Notes: a model not told the origin generated them from the letters alone. A stretch of DNA of 64,000 nt from Gautieria morchelliformis (GCA_015179125.1 WHVA01000050.1:62001-126000); one strand, 5' to 3'. Counted from the stretch's first letter, positions 9,750 through 19,971 are shown. Numbers and translations: made by a program.

Positions 9750-12530
9750 TTGCTTCGGGAGGGTCGTGGTCCATATGTCCTCAAGCTGCAGGGCGAACTG
9801 TATCATATTCATGGCTCTCTCATCCCTAACCCTGGGAGGCGGATACAGTATGCCCAACTTTATATATATGATCCAGCATTGGCTTTGGAACAGAGGAACA
9901 CGCGTAACCCAGGTCTGTCTCCAACTATCATGGGAGACTTGCAGGAAATGCTCCTCTTATGCAATCCTCATGTTCCCATATATAGACAAGCGGCTGAGAG
10001 GCTCAGAGCTCAGGGACAGAATGGTGAGATCCGGGCTAGGCTCACATACAGGGAACACAGGGATCCTAGGAGGTATAATATCCCTACTGCGGATGAGATT
10101 GCGGTGGTTCTTCCTGGAGATGGCATCAACCCTGAACCTAGGGATGTTATTGTCCAGCTCAAAGGTGGACGCTTTCGAAGGGTATCCGATATGAATCCAA
10201 ACTATGCCTCTCTTCACTATGTCTTGCTCTTTCCCAGGGGAGAGTTGGGGTGGCAACCTGGTATTCGCTATCGCCAATTACCAGACGGGCGTGAGCGAAG
10301 TGGGCATGTCACCCAAATTCAGTTCCATTCCTATCGTCTCTTCCAGAGAACAGAAGAACCTACAACACTCCTGTGCGCTGGCAAATTATTCCAGCAGTAC
10401 ATTGTAGACTCTTGGGCCGCTGCAGAGCAAAGCAGGCTGTGGTGGATCAGGACAAATCAACACACTCTCCGTGCTGAGATGTATAACCAGATGATGGATG
10501 CCTTTCATCGCAATGACAATGACAGAGATCCAAACAACTTGGGCATAAGATCCATTCTGCCTGCCACATTTCAGGGGGGGACACGGGACATGCAGGAAAA
10601 CCTGCAGAACTCTCTGGCCATTTCAAGGAAGTATGGTGTGGCAGATCTCTTTATTACCATGACTGCCAATCCCAACTGGCAGGAGGTATTGGATGCATTG
10701 TTGCCCGGACAAACTCCTCAGGACAGGCCTGACCTGGTGTCGCGGGTGTTCCAGCTCAAAAAGAAATACCTCATTGACTTGATCGTCAAGGAAAAGATTT
10801 TTGGGGAAACCGTCGCTCGCGTCCACACCATTGAATTCCAGAAAAGGGGACTCCCACACATGCATATTCTTATCTGGTTTGAAAGAGATTCCAAGATCAG
10901 ACATCCACATGAGGTGGATTCAATGATTTCGGCAGAGTTCCCTGATCCAGAGACTCATCCTGTCCTCTACCGGTTGGTCTGTGAGCTGATGACACATGGT
11001 CCCTGTGGACAAATGAAACCAAACGCACCCTGCATGGAAAATGGCAAGTGCAAGAAAAACTTCCCAAAGCCATTCTGTGAGGAAACCAGTCTGAATGAGG
11101 ATGGATATCCAAAATATCGTCGTCGCAATGATGGAAGGCTGCACAATGTCAGAGGTGACATGCTGGACAACAGATGGGTTGTGCCATACTCTGCTCTGCT
11201 CTTGCTCAAATTCTGGTGTCACATCAACCCTGAACTCACCATCAATGTGAGGTGTATCAAGTATATCCACAAGTATCTCTACAAGGGCCATGATCGGACC
11301 ACCATGGAGTTTGGTCGCACCCAGGATGAAATTAAGCAGTACCTGGACGCTCGCTATGTCAGTGCTCATGAGGCCTGTTGGAGGTTGCTGGAGCGGGAAA
11401 TCCACACCCAGGTGCCTGCAGTCATGGCACTGCCAGTCCATGAAAAGGACCATCACACAATCATCTTTGATCCCAACCAGGATGTGGACAACATCCTGGA
11501 AAGGGCTGAGGCGAAAAAGACACCGCTCATGGCTTACTTTGAGGCCAATGATATCTACCCTGAAGCACGTGATCTGCTCTATGTGGAGTTTCCTGAGCAT
11601 TTTACCTGGCACTCACAGGAAAAGGTATGGACACCACGCCAAGGAGGTTATAGCATCGGTCACCTTCACTTTGCAAACCCTAGATCAGGAGAGAGATTTT
11701 TTGTGCGCACTCTCCTCACAGTGGTCAAGGGGGCTAGATCCTTTGAGGAGCTTAGGTCGGTGGATGGCATACAATATGCTACTTACAAGGAGGCCTGTCG
11801 TGCAAGGGGACTTCTGGATGATGATCAGGAGTTGAGGTTGTGTCTCCAGGAAGCCAGTGGCATGAAAACAGGTGCTCAGCTCAGACATCTCTTTGCCACC
11901 ATCCTTGGCCATTGCAATCCATCGGGTCCTGGCAGACTATGGGATGGCTTCAGGGAGCACATATGTGATGATCTCAGACATCAGCTCCAAATCAGACATG
12001 GTATGCAGGATCCACAGGATGATCAAGTTTATGATTTTGGCCTCTTTCTCTTGGAAAAAATCCTCCAGCAGGGTGGAATGTCCTTGAGCAGCTTTGATGA
12101 TATGCCTCGGGTGGCAGGCGAGTGGGAGGCCCTCATTGGAAACAGGTTCATAGCTGAGCAGAGGGACTATGACCCTGTTGAAGAGAGGGAAAAGGCTGAT
12201 GAGGAGGTTCCCAAGCTGAATGAGGGGCAAAGCTCTGCGCATGATCAGATATTACGGTCGGCACTGACCAGAGATGCTCATGGGAAACCTGATGGACAAA
12301 TGTTTTTTGTCACTGGCTCAGGTGGCGCCGGGAAATCATTCACATGGAACACTCTAATCCACTCCTGTAGAGCAGAGAGCCTCATTGTGATTGCAGTAGC
12401 CTCATCTGAAATGGCTGCACTTATCCTCACTAAGGGTACAACCTCTCATAGCATGCTTGGAATTCCCATTCTGTCCATGAGCGCTCTTTCTCCTCCATCA
12501 AAAAGAACTCTGACAAGGCTGACATGCTGA
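9750..12530 (+). CDS. Helitron Rep (HUH endonuclease) and helicase N-terminal half
   Basis: This 926-codon frame covers the Helitron_like_N domain (residues about 1-190, with EGRGPYVLKLQGELYH), the Rep domain (FITMTANPNW at 301-310, the HUH motif as LPHMHILIWF with His370 and His372, and the two-tyrosine motif IKYIHKYLYKG with Tyr505 and Tyr509), a Cys-rich segment near 420-435, and the Walker A motif GSGGAGKS near the C-terminal end. In the family, HUH residues hold the metal ion and the two tyrosines nick and join single-stranded DNA during rolling-circle transposition. The frame ends within the helicase. The remaining motifs continue in another frame from about 12,477. Confidence 0.9.
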   Translation: MLREGRGPYVLKLQGELYHIHGSLIPNPGRRIQYAQLYIYDPALALEQRNTRNPGLSPTIMGDLQEMLLLCNPHVPIYRQAAERLRAQGQNGEIRARLTYREHRDPRRYNIPTADEIAVVLPGDGINPEPRDVIVQLKGGRFRRVSDMNPNYASLHYVLLFPRGELGWQPGIRYRQLPDGRERSGHVTQIQFHSYRLFQRTEEPTTLLCAGKLFQQYIVDSWAAAEQSRLWWIRTNQHTLRAEMYNQMMDAFHRNDNDRDPNNLGIRSILPATFQGGTRDMQENLQNSLAISRKYGVADLFITMTANPNWQEVLDALLPGQTPQDRPDLVSRVFQLKKKYLIDLIVKEKIFGETVARVHTIEFQKRGLPHMHILIWFERDSKIRHPHEVDSMISAEFPDPETHPVLYRLVCELMTHGPCGQMKPNAPCMENGKCKKNFPKPFCEETSLNEDGYPKYRRRNDGRLHNVRGDMLDNRWVVPYSALLLLKFWCHINPELTINVRCIKYIHKYLYKGHDRTTMEFGRTQDEIKQYLDARYVSAHEACWRLLEREIHTQVPAVMALPVHEKDHHTIIFDPNQDVDNILERAEAKKTPLMAYFEANDIYPEARDLLYVEFPEHFTWHSQEKVWTPRQGGYSIGHLHFANPRSGERFFVRTLLTVVKGARSFEELRSVDGIQYATYKEACRARGLLDDDQELRLCLQEASGMKTGAQLRHLFATILGHCNPSGPGRLWDGFREHICDDLRHQLQIRHGMQDPQDDQVYDFGLFLLEKILQQGGMSLSSFDDMPRVAGEWEALIGNRFIAEQRDYDPVEEREKADEEVPKLNEGQSSAHDQILRSALTRDAHGKPDGQMFFVTGSGGAGKSFTWNTLIHSCRAESLIVIAVASSEMAALILTKGTTSHSMLGIPILSMSALSPPSKRTLTRLTC

Positions 12531-13606
12531 GACAGGCCAGTCTCCTCATCTGGGATGAGGCTGCAATGCAGCATCGCCATGCCATAGAGGCCATTGACAG
12601 GACACTGAGGGATTTCCTTGACCAGCCTGATAGACCCTTTGGTGGCATCACAGTCGCCTTTGGAGGTGACTTTCAGCAGACTCTGCCAATTGTCCCTAAA
12701 GGCTCCAAGGAGGATATCGTGGGAGCTACCCTTCAGAAGTCATATCTGTGGCCAAAGATCAATGTCCTCCATCTGACAGAGAACATGCGGGTGAGAAATG
12801 ACCCTGACAGAGCCAGGTTTGCAGAATGGCTGCAGAATGTGGGCCAGGGAAAGGATCTCCCACTAGATCATACGTTCTCACTGCCTCCTCACATGGTTTG
12901 TGGCCCTGGAATTGAAGATCTGATCCAGGAAATATACCCTGGCATTGGCAATCATGTCCCTGCCCAGGACAATTACTTTTTGGAGCGTGCCATCCTCTGT
13001 GCCAGAAACACTGAGGTCAATGAGATCAATTCCATGGTGTTTAGGGAGTTTCCAGGTGATGCTCAGGTCTTGCACTGCGCAAATTCCATTGATGAATCCG
13101 ATGATGCAGATCGGTATCCTGTGGAGTATCTGAATTCCATAGAGATGGGCTGTCTTCCTCCTGCTCGCTTGGAAGTCAAGCCTGGAGTGCCTCTGATGCT
13201 GTTGCGCAATTTGGATCAGAAGCAAGGACTATGCAATGGGACAAGGTTGCGGTTGGTGAGGATAAGCATTAGAGTGTTGGAGGTCAGGATCATCTCAGGT
13301 CCATGTGCAGGCAATATTGCTTTCATCCCCAGGATCATCATTAAGCCATCAGAGGGAGAGTTGCCATTTGTGCTGCAAAGGAGGCAGTTTCCAGTGCGTT
13401 TGGCATTTGCAATGACTATCAACAAGTCTCAAGGACAGTCTTTGGGTACGGTTGGGCTGGACCTGAGATATCCAGTGTTTGGACATGGTCAGTTGTATGT
13501 TGGTGTATCAAGAGGGACCAATTGGAACAGAGTGAAGGTCTTGCTTGAGGAGGGTTTGGACACAACCAACATTGTATATAAAGATGTATTACTTAGAGCT
13601 CCTTGA
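12524..13606 (+). CDS. Helitron Pif1-like helicase, C-terminal half
   Basis: The 360-residue frame carries helicase motif II (LLIWDEAAM, residues about 7-15), motif III (GGDFQQTLPIVP, about 48-59), an ENMRV motif, and motifs V/VI (AMTINKSQGQSL and LYVGVSRG) near the C-terminus, ending in a stop at 13,606. Coding can be followed upstream in the same frame to about 12,477 (HERSFSSIKKN). A one-base change near 12,475 separates it from the Walker A half. SF1 helicases of this type unwind the DNA strand displaced by Rep. The Helitron 3' end lies 150 bases downstream. Confidence 0.9.
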   Translation: MLRQASLLIWDEAAMQHRHAIEAIDRTLRDFLDQPDRPFGGITVAFGGDFQQTLPIVPKGSKEDIVGATLQKSYLWPKINVLHLTENMRVRNDPDRARFAEWLQNVGQGKDLPLDHTFSLPPHMVCGPGIEDLIQEIYPGIGNHVPAQDNYFLERAILCARNTEVNEINSMVFREFPGDAQVLHCANSIDESDDADRYPVEYLNSIEMGCLPPARLEVKPGVPLMLLRNLDQKQGLCNGTRLRLVRISIRVLEVRIISGPCAGNIAFIPRIIIKPSEGELPFVLQRRQFPVRLAFAMTINKSQGQSLGTVGLDLRYPVFGHGQLYVGVSRGTNWNRVKVLLEEGLDTTNIVYKDVLLRAP

Positions 13607-13755
13607 TTTTATTATATCCACTTCTCTTGATATGGTTTATGTGTGTTACTTGATTTTACTTGATGCAAATTGGTTACTTTTATTTTCCCCAATGCACTTG
13701 ACCTTACCGATGCGTTTGACCTACACCCCCGCGCGAAGCGCGGGTACCCACCTAG
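13607..13755 (+). other. Helitron 3' tail with hairpin and CTAG (autonomous unit)
   Basis: The tail contains the phrase GATGTATTACTTAGAGCTCC at the coding end, which recurs with small changes in the tails at 18,566 and 19,980. It then has CTTACCGATGCGTTTGACC-like steps. It ends in the perfect hairpin CCCGCGC-GAA-GCGCGGG (13,728-13,744) and CTAG (13,752-13,755). The shared tail links the non-autonomous units to this autonomous one. Confidence 0.8.
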
Positions 13756-13869
13756 TTACACTATATGAAAGCGCCTCAGTGGGTTGTGGGCGTCGAGCTT
13801 ATGTCAGGTTTTAGGTCATCAATTTGTCAGCGGCATGCGAGCGGCGCAGCCGCGAGCCAAGAACGCTGC

Positions 13870-14027
13870 GCAGCATGGTCACGTGACCGTTTGCGTTCCA
13901 AATTAGGTCAGCGGCGAGCGGCGCAGCCGCGAGCATAGAACGCTGCGCAGCGGTCACGTGACCCGTTCGCGACCAGAGCGCGCATACGCGAGTGTGGTCC
14001 GTGCACGACACGCGCGCACAGTATAAA
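13870..14027 (+). promoter_or_regulatory. Helitron unit 3 promoter: two CACGTG palindromes and TATA box
   Basis: GGTCACGTGACC-type sites occur near 13,875 and 13,953. TGGTCCGTGCACGAC follows and TATAAA lies at 14,022-14,027. The block is nearly identical in the units at 16,675 and 20,188. Confidence 0.5.
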
Positions 14028-14044
14028 GGCCGAACGGTAAGGAC

Positions 14045-14200
14045 ATAACGCCAGGAACCTGCCCAACCGGCGATTCCTCTGTCTGCTGTCTGCTATGTGC
14101 TCTGTCTGCTCTGTGCTCTGTGCTCTGTGCTCTGTGCTGTCTGCTCTGTGCTCTGTCCGCTGTCTGCTCTGTGCTCTGTCTGCTCTGGGTGCTGTCTGCT
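14045..14200 (+). repeat. CTCTGTGCT/CTGTCTGCT microsatellite
   Basis: Imperfect repeats of CTCTGTGCT and GTCTGCTGT follow the TATA box by about 60 bases. Shorter versions follow the TATA boxes at 16,962 and 20,444. The repeat probably lies in the leader of a transcript if the promoter is used. Confidence 0.7.
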
Positions 14201-14379
14201 GTCACCTCCTCTAGCTGGCTGGCTGGCTATTGCTTTGGCTGGCTGGCTATCTATTGGTAGGTAATATCTTTTTGTTAATGCATTGCCATGTATTTTATTT
14301 TATTTGTGTTGGTAATTTTATTGGTTCCTTTTTTTTTTCATCATATAGTATTGTCACATGTGCATTATATTTTTGTGAT

Positions 14380-14995
14380 TTTTTTCGAAATTAGATTTAA
14401 ATAACATCCCAAGACTGCTGAAAAAAATTGTTTTAATATCAATATTTTTTGGGTTTTTTTTCGAAAATAGACATCAATAAGTTTCCTCTAAAATTAATGA
14501 CAATATGTTCTACATTTAAATGTGGTTTGTTTTATTGTTTTATTTACTGTAAAGCTGCTTACCAGCCACTCCTCTCTGGCTATACTGGTGACTGGCTTAC
14601 TATGGCTTTGGCTGGGCTCTGGGTTTCTCTGTCAGTCTCTGGGCTTCTCTGGCGTTGGCTGGGCATTAATCACAGCTTCTGCTTCAATGTACTGTACTTT
14701 TTTGACATTTTTTCGCAGATAGATATCAATAAATTATCCTGACTTTGTGAAGATTGACAACAGCTCCAGGTTAAATGTACAGTGCATTTTTTTGACATTT
14801 TTCGAAAAATAGATAGTCCTAACTTTGCTAAAATTAATAACAGCTTCAGCTTACATGTACTGGACATTTTCTTGACATTTTTTCGCAAAATAGATAATCC
14901 TGACTTTGCTAAAAATTAATGACAGCAGCTGCTTAAATATGGTTTCCTTGACTATTTTATTTATGTCTGTATATGTCACAAAATAGATATTGATA
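14380..14995 (+). repeat. AT-rich tandem repeat in Helitron unit 3
   Basis: Blocks such as TTTTTGACATTTTTTCGCA, AATAGAT and CTTTGCTAAAATTAATAAC recur at intervals of about 80 to 90 bases. The family is the same as at 5,865-6,350. A 180-base stretch with GCTGCTTACCAGCCACTCC-like sequence (about 14,545-14,690) interrupts it and is shared with the units at 16,675 and 20,188. Confidence 0.6.
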
Positions 14996-15059
14996 CATGT
15001 CCCTGAGTTTGCTAAAAGTTAATAAGTAGTAACAGCCTCTGCTTGCTTCACTTTGAGGC

Positions 15060-15471
15060 CCTTGGGGATATGCTACACATGCTATACTTGAGGGGCATGC
15101 TACACACACTATGCATGGGGACACGCATGTTATGTGTGGAGACATGCACGCTATGCTTGGGGACATGCATGCTATGTGTGGAGACACATGTTATGCATGG
15201 GGACACACACGCTATGCTTGGGGACATGCATGCTATGCATGGTGACACACATGTTATGCTTGGAGACACACATTTTATGCATGGGGACATGCACTCTATG
15301 CTTGGGGACATGCATGCCACATGTGGGGACACACTATCCTTGGGGACAGACAGGCTATGCATGGGGACACACATGCTATGCGTGGAGACACGCATGTTAT
15401 GCGTGGGGACAAGCATGCTATCCATGGGGACATACACGCTATGCTTGGGGACACGCATGTTATGCGTGGTA
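15060..15471 (+). repeat. 21-bp minisatellite in Helitron unit 3
   Basis: Units of mostly 21 bp, such as GGGGACACACATGCTATGCGT with variants, follow one another about 19 times. The core GGGGACA and CTATG resemble the 17-bp units of unit 1, so the arrays have a common origin with altered period. The open frames across it on both strands follow from the 21-bp period and are not genes. Confidence 0.8.
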
Positions 15472-15613
15472 AGCAATTCCAGTGCAAGCAAAAGTAACTA
15501 GGATAAATGGAGTAAGTAACTAATACCAAACAAGAGGAACTACAAGGGGGTGCCGGGTAGAACTAAGAACAATCAATAGGCAAAAGAACAAGGGGAATGT
15601 GGGTCTAATTGTT
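15472..15613 (-). mobile_element. LTR fragment, family B relative
   Basis: This stretch (TAAGCAATTCCAGTGCAA onward) resembles the inner part of the LTR at 5,380-5,480 and is almost identical to 18,890-19,035. It lies directly before a complete family B LTR, so one LTR appears to have entered another. Confidence 0.6.
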
Positions 15614-16536
15614 TGTTACGTATTGGAATTCCCAGAGGTCGGAACTGGAAAGGACAACGGCTTCAACTTATGTGTTGCACCCCTGATGAACTACCGTCCT
15701 AAGTATTTCAGGATTGACTTGCGGATATCGGAGAAGGCAGAAGTCAGGAACAGAGTACTGAGAGTTGAGGGTTGAGGGTTGGAGAACAAAGGTCGGAAGA
15801 GGCGGAAGAGGCGGAGGACAGAGGGTTGAGAGCGGAAGGAGACAAGACTAGCAAAACTCACTGTGCTAAGAACAGGAGACAGTGTGAAGGGAATCACATA
15901 TCGAAGTTGATTATCTGATTGCAGGAACGGAGACATACATGAGGGGGGTTTATACAAAGAGCTGAAGCAACAGGTAATGGTATGGTACTAAGCAAATTCC
16001 GGAGAGTGCAGGAATCAGATAGACATACGGGGCAAGTAACTAATGCGGAACAATGGGATGACAAGGGGGGTGCAGGGTAGGGTAAGTAAAATGGCAAAGA
16101 ACAAGGCGAGTAAGTACAATAGGCCTTGGAAGAAACGGAATTACGGAAATGGTATCTTGCTGTATTCAGGGTCGAGTACGGGGGCCAGTATCTGGAGGTG
16201 GCCAGGGGTACTGAAATCACAAGGGTCGAGGTAGAGGGTTGCGGATGGTGCGGATGTTGTGGAATAGAGTCGGAGGTGGTGCGGAGGATATGCGGATATG
16301 GCAGAGATGGTTGAGCGGAACAGTCGTAACATTGATAGTGGAACAAATGGATCTCCTGATGCTCTGGACTTGCTATGCTAAGGGTCAAGTAGGGAAGGCC
16401 GGTGAATAGAGTCAAAAGGGGAAGTATGTGAATAGTAAAGAACAAGGGGATCAAAAGGTCAAAGTGTGGACATTGCGGAATAGAGCCAGAGGAGGCATGG
16501 AGGTACCAGAGTTGGTCGAGCAGCATGGTCATAACA
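15614..16536 (-). mobile_element. Solo LTR, Ty3/gypsy-type family B, 923 bp
   Basis: The plus strand reads TGTTACGTATTGG at the left and GGTCATAACA at the right, so the LTR is in minus orientation with TG...CA ends. It is nearly identical to 19,036-19,971, and the flanks of the two copies are also alike. The two therefore arose by duplication of a larger block rather than by two insertions. Matching 5-bp duplications are not visible at its ends. Confidence 0.8.
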
Positions 16537-16646
16537 TTACCTACCTTCAATCAATAAGATGTGTTTTACTTATCCCAAGTTTGATTTACCCAAGGCGTTT
16601 GACCTTGCTGATGCGTTTGACCTTACCGAGGTGTTTGACTTGCACC

Positions 16647-16674
16647 CCTGCGCGAAGCGCGGGTATCCACCTAG
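16647..16674 (+). other. Helitron 3' end: hairpin and CTAG (unit 3)
   Basis: The stem reads CCTGCGC-GAA-GCGCGGG, with one G-T pair, then TATCCAC and CTAG. The following base is T and the next unit starts at once. Confidence 0.8.
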
Positions 16675-16809
16675 TTACACTATATTCCTATAGGTGAAAG
16701 CGGCTCGGTGGGTTGTGGGCGTCGAGCTTATGTCAGGTTTTAGGTCAGCCTTAGTCAGCTGGCCAATCGGATGCGAGCGGCGCAGCCGCGAGCCAAGAAC
16801 GCTGCGCAG

Positions 16810-16967
16810 CATGGTCACGTGACCGTTTGCGTTCCAAATTAGGTCAGCAGCGAGCGGCGCAGCCGCCCGCGAGCATAGAACGCTGCGCAGCGGTCACGTG
16901 ACCCGTTCGCGACCAGAGCGCGCATACGCAAGCGTGGTCCGTGCACGACACGCGCGCGCGGTATAAA
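16810..16967 (+). promoter_or_regulatory. Helitron unit 4 promoter: CACGTG palindromes and TATA box
   Basis: GGTCACGTGACC-type sites occur near 16,813 and 16,894, followed by TGGTCCGTGCACGAC and TATAAA at 16,962-16,967. The element is conserved in order and spacing with the other units. Confidence 0.5.
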
Positions 16968-17229
16968 GGCCGAATGGTAAGGAGGGAACGCCAGGAACCT
17001 GCCCAACCGCTGATTCCTCTGTCTGCTGTCTGCTATGTGCTCTGTCTGCTCTGTCCTCTGTGCTGTCTGCTATGTGCTCTGTCCGCTGTCTCCTCCTTTA
17101 GCTGGCTGCCTGTCTATTGCTTGGCTGGCTTTCTATTGGTAAGTAATATGTTTTGTTTAATGCATTGCCATGTATTTTATTCTATTTGTGTTTGTAATTT
17201 TATTAGTTCTTTGTTTTTTCATAGTGTAT

Positions 17230-17815
17230 TATATTTTGGTGATTTTTTTCGAAAATAGATTTAAATACCATCCAAAGACTGCTGAAAAAAATGTATTTTA
17301 ATATCAATATTTTTCAGGTTTTTTTCGAAAGTAGACATCAATAAGTTCCCTCTAAAATTAATGAGATTCTGCTTTTAAATGTGGTTTGTTTTATTGTTTT
17401 ATTCACTGTAAAGCCACTTACCAGCCACTCCTCTCTGGCTATACTGGTGGCTGGCTTACTATGGCTTTGGCTGGGCATTAATAACAGCCTCTGCTTCAAT
17501 GTACTGTACTTTTTTGACATTTTTTCGCAGATAGATGTCAATAAATTATCCTGACTTAGTGAAAATTGTCAGCTTAAATGTACAGTGCATTTTTTTTGAC
17601 ATTTTTCAAAAATAGATAATCTTGACTCTGCTAAAATTAATAACAACTTCAGCTTAAATGTACTGGACATTTTCTTGACATTTTTTCTAAAAATAGATAA
17701 TCCTGACTTTGCTAAAATTAATGACAGCAGCTGCTTAAATATGGCTTCCTTTACTATTGTATTTATGTCTGTATATGTCACAAAATAGATATTGATACAT
17801 GTCCCTGAGTTTGCG
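17230..17815 (+). repeat. AT-rich tandem repeat in Helitron unit 4
   Basis: The same TTTTTTGACATTTTT, AATAGATAAT and GCTAAAATTAAT blocks as in unit 3 recur here, in the same order. There is no coding signal. Confidence 0.6.
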
Positions 17816-17869
17816 AAAAATTAATGATAAGTATCAGCCCCTGCTCGCTTCACTTTGAAGCCCTTGGGG

Positions 17870-18550
17870 ATGTGCTACACATGCCATTGGGACATGCTAT
17901 GCATGCTATACTTGAGGGGCATGCTACACACACTAACATGCATGCTATGCATGGGGACACGCATGTTATGCATGGGGACACCCATGTTATGCATGGAGAC
18001 ACACATGTTATGCGTGGGGACAAGCATGCTATGCATGGGGATGTGCACACTATATGTGGGGACACACTATGCTTGGGGGACATGGTACAAACAAGGGACA
18101 CACTACAGGGGAATACACTACAAACACGGGACATTCTACACATGCTATACTTGGGGGACACGCTATGCATGGGGGACACACATGCTATAATTTAGGGACA
18201 CGCTATGTTTGGGGAAATGCTACACACCAGGGACATGCTATGCATGTGGGACATGCCATGCATGTGGGACATGCCATGCATGTGGGACATGCCATGCATG
18301 TGGGACATGCCATGCATGTGGGACATGCCATGCATGTGGGACATGCCATGCATGTGGGACATGCCATGCACACTGTACTTGGGGATATGCAACATGTGGA
18401 GACACACTATGCATGGAGGACATGCTACACACACTATACTTGGGGACATGTTATATGTGGGCCAGGGACACAATAAGCATGCTATATTCGAGGCTATGCA
18501 TGGAGGACATGCTATGCATGCTATACTTGGGCACATGCAGACATGTGTAG
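17870..18550 (+). repeat. Mixed minisatellite in Helitron unit 4, with seven perfect 18-bp units
   Basis: Irregular units with GGGGACA and CTATGCATG cores fill the stretch. Within it, 18,243-18,368 consists of seven identical units CATGTGGGACATGCCATG in a row, which implies recent expansion. Each unit contains ATGCAT and CATG palindromes. The open frames through it on both strands follow from the period being a multiple of three. Confidence 0.8.
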
Positions 18551-18653
18551 AGAGATTACCTATCTTGATGTGTTACTTATAGCTACTTCCATTGCAATGA
18601 GATGTGTTTTACTTATCCCAAGTTTGATTTACCCAATGCGTTTGACCTACACC

Positions 18654-18681
18654 CCCGTGTGAAGCATGGGTATCCACCTAG
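18654..18681 (+). other. Decayed Helitron 3' end (unit 4)
   Basis: The hairpin reads CCCGTGT-GAA-GCATGGG and is followed by TATCCAC and CTAG. Compared with the other copies, the differences lie at CpG sites and are C to T or G to A. The base after CTAG is A rather than T. Confidence 0.7.
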
Positions 18682-19035
18682 AGGTAAGGGTTCAAGAATC
18701 GAGTTAAGTTGGATATCAGAAATCGAGTTGGAAGGCAGAGAGACAGAGGCCTTGCAAGTACTTGCTGTGGTAAGAACAGGAAACAGTGCAAAGGGAGTCA
18801 CATATCAAAGTCAATTATCTGATTGCAGAACAGAGGCATATATGACTGGGTTTTATACAAAGAGCTGAGACAACATGTCAGAAGGTAGAGGTAAGCAATT
18901 CCAGTGCAAACAAAAGTAACTAGGATAAATGGAGTAAGTAACTAATACGGAACAAGAGGAACTACAAGGGGGTGCCGGGTAGAACTAAGAACAATCAATA
19001 GGCAAAAGAACAAGGGGAATGTGGGTCTAATTGAT
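18682..19035 (-). mobile_element. LTR fragment, family B relative
   Basis: The stretch contains the LTR core with TTTTATACAAAGAGCTGAGAC and continues to AATTGAT before the complete LTR at 19,036. Its right part is almost identical to 15,472-15,613. Confidence 0.65.
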
Positions 19036-19971
19036 TGTTATGTATCGGAATTCCCAGAGGGCGGAACTGGAAAGGACAACAGCTTCAACTTATGTGTTGC
19101 GCCCCTGATGAACTACCATCCTAAGTATTTCGGGATTGACTTGCGGATATCGGAGAAGGCAGAAGTTAGGAACCGAGTACTGAGAGTCGAGGTTCGAGGG
19201 TCGGAGAACAAAGGTCGGAAGAGGTGGAAGAGGCGGAGGACAGAGGGTCGAGAGCGGAAGGAGACAAGACTAGCAAAACTCGCTGTGCTAAGAACAGGAG
19301 ACAGTGTGAAGGGAATCATGTATCGAAGTTGATTATCTGATTTCAGGAATGGAGGCATACATGAGGGGGTTTTATACAAAGAGCTGAAGCAACAGGTAAT
19401 GGTATGGTACTAAGCAAATTCTGGAGAGTGCAGGAATCAGATAGACATACGGGGCAAGTAACTAATGCGGAACAATGGGATGACAAGGGGAGTGCAGGGT
19501 AGGGTAAGTACAATGGCAAAGAACAAGGCAAGTATGTACAATAGGCCTCGGAAGAAACGGAATTACGGAAATGGTATCTTGCTGTGTTCAGGGTTGAGTA
19601 CGGGGGCCGGTATCTGGAGGTGGCCAGGGGTACTGAAATCACAAGGGTCGAGGTAGAGGGTTGCAGATGGTGCGGAATAGAGTCGGAGGTGGTGCGGAGG
19701 CGGTGCAGAGGTGGTGCGGAGGATATGCGGATATGGTGGAGATGGTTGAGCGGAACAGTCGTAACATTGATAGTGGAACAAATGGATCTCCTGATGCTCC
19801 GGACTTGCTATGCTAAGGGTCAAGTAGGGAAGGCCGGTGAATAGAGTCAAAAGGGGAAGTATGTGAATAGTAAAGAACAAGGGGATCAAAAGGTCAAAGT
19901 GTGGACATTGTGGAATAGAGCCAGAGGAGGCATGGAGGTACCAGAGTTGGTCAAGCAGCATGGTCATAACA
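19036..19971 (-). mobile_element. Solo LTR, Ty3/gypsy-type family B, 936 bp
   Basis: The plus strand reads TGTTATGTATCGG at the left and GGTCATAACA at the right. It is the near-identical partner of 15,614-16,536 and is followed by the same Helitron tail sequence, beginning TTACCTACCTT. Confidence 0.8.

Larger units (their letters stand above)
7792..13755 (+). mobile_element. Autonomous-type Helitron, 5.96 kb
   Basis: The unit runs from TCTAAGAGTTAAACG to the hairpin and CTAG at 13,755. It holds a GC-rich 5' region (7,792-8,095), a leader of about 630 bp with a small GGACCA repeat (8,339-8,366), and coding sequence for a proline-rich N-terminus, a Helitron N-terminal domain, HUH Rep and Pif1-like helicase (8,727-13,606). 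The coding region needs three frame changes to be read through, near 9,410, 9,745 and 12,475. The copy is therefore either slightly decayed or carries sequence errors, and all expected domains are otherwise present. Confidence 0.85.
13756..16674 (+). mobile_element. Non-autonomous Helitron unit 3, with nested LTRs
   Basis: The unit starts TTACACTATATGAAAGC directly after the CTAG of the autonomous unit and ends with hairpin (one wobble pair in the stem) and CTAG at 16,674. In order it carries GC palindromes, a TATA box at 14,022, a CTCTGTGCT-rich microsatellite, AT-rich repeats, a 21-bp minisatellite, nested family B LTR material (15,472-16,536) and the Helitron tail. No Rep or helicase frame is present. 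Confidence 0.7.
16675..18681 (+). mobile_element. Non-autonomous Helitron unit 4
   Basis: The unit has the same order as unit 3 but no nested LTR: GC palindromes, TATA at 16,962, CTGTGCT repeat, AT-rich repeats (17,230-17,815), 21-bp and 18-bp minisatellites (17,870-18,550) and a tail that ends in a decayed hairpin and CTAG at 18,681. It contains no coding sequence. Confidence 0.7.

Noticed and set aside
9750-13606. A bacterial or plasmid rolling-circle relaxase with helicase
   Set aside because: The Helitron_like_N domain, the YxxxY motif, the Pif1-type helicase and the hairpin with CTAG end identify a eukaryotic Helitron.
15043-15501. Long open frames on both strands with Cys- and Met-rich repeated peptides (also 17,824-18,582)
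   Set aside because: The frames follow from a 21-bp or 18-bp repeat period with no stop in the unit. Several frames on both strands are open at once.
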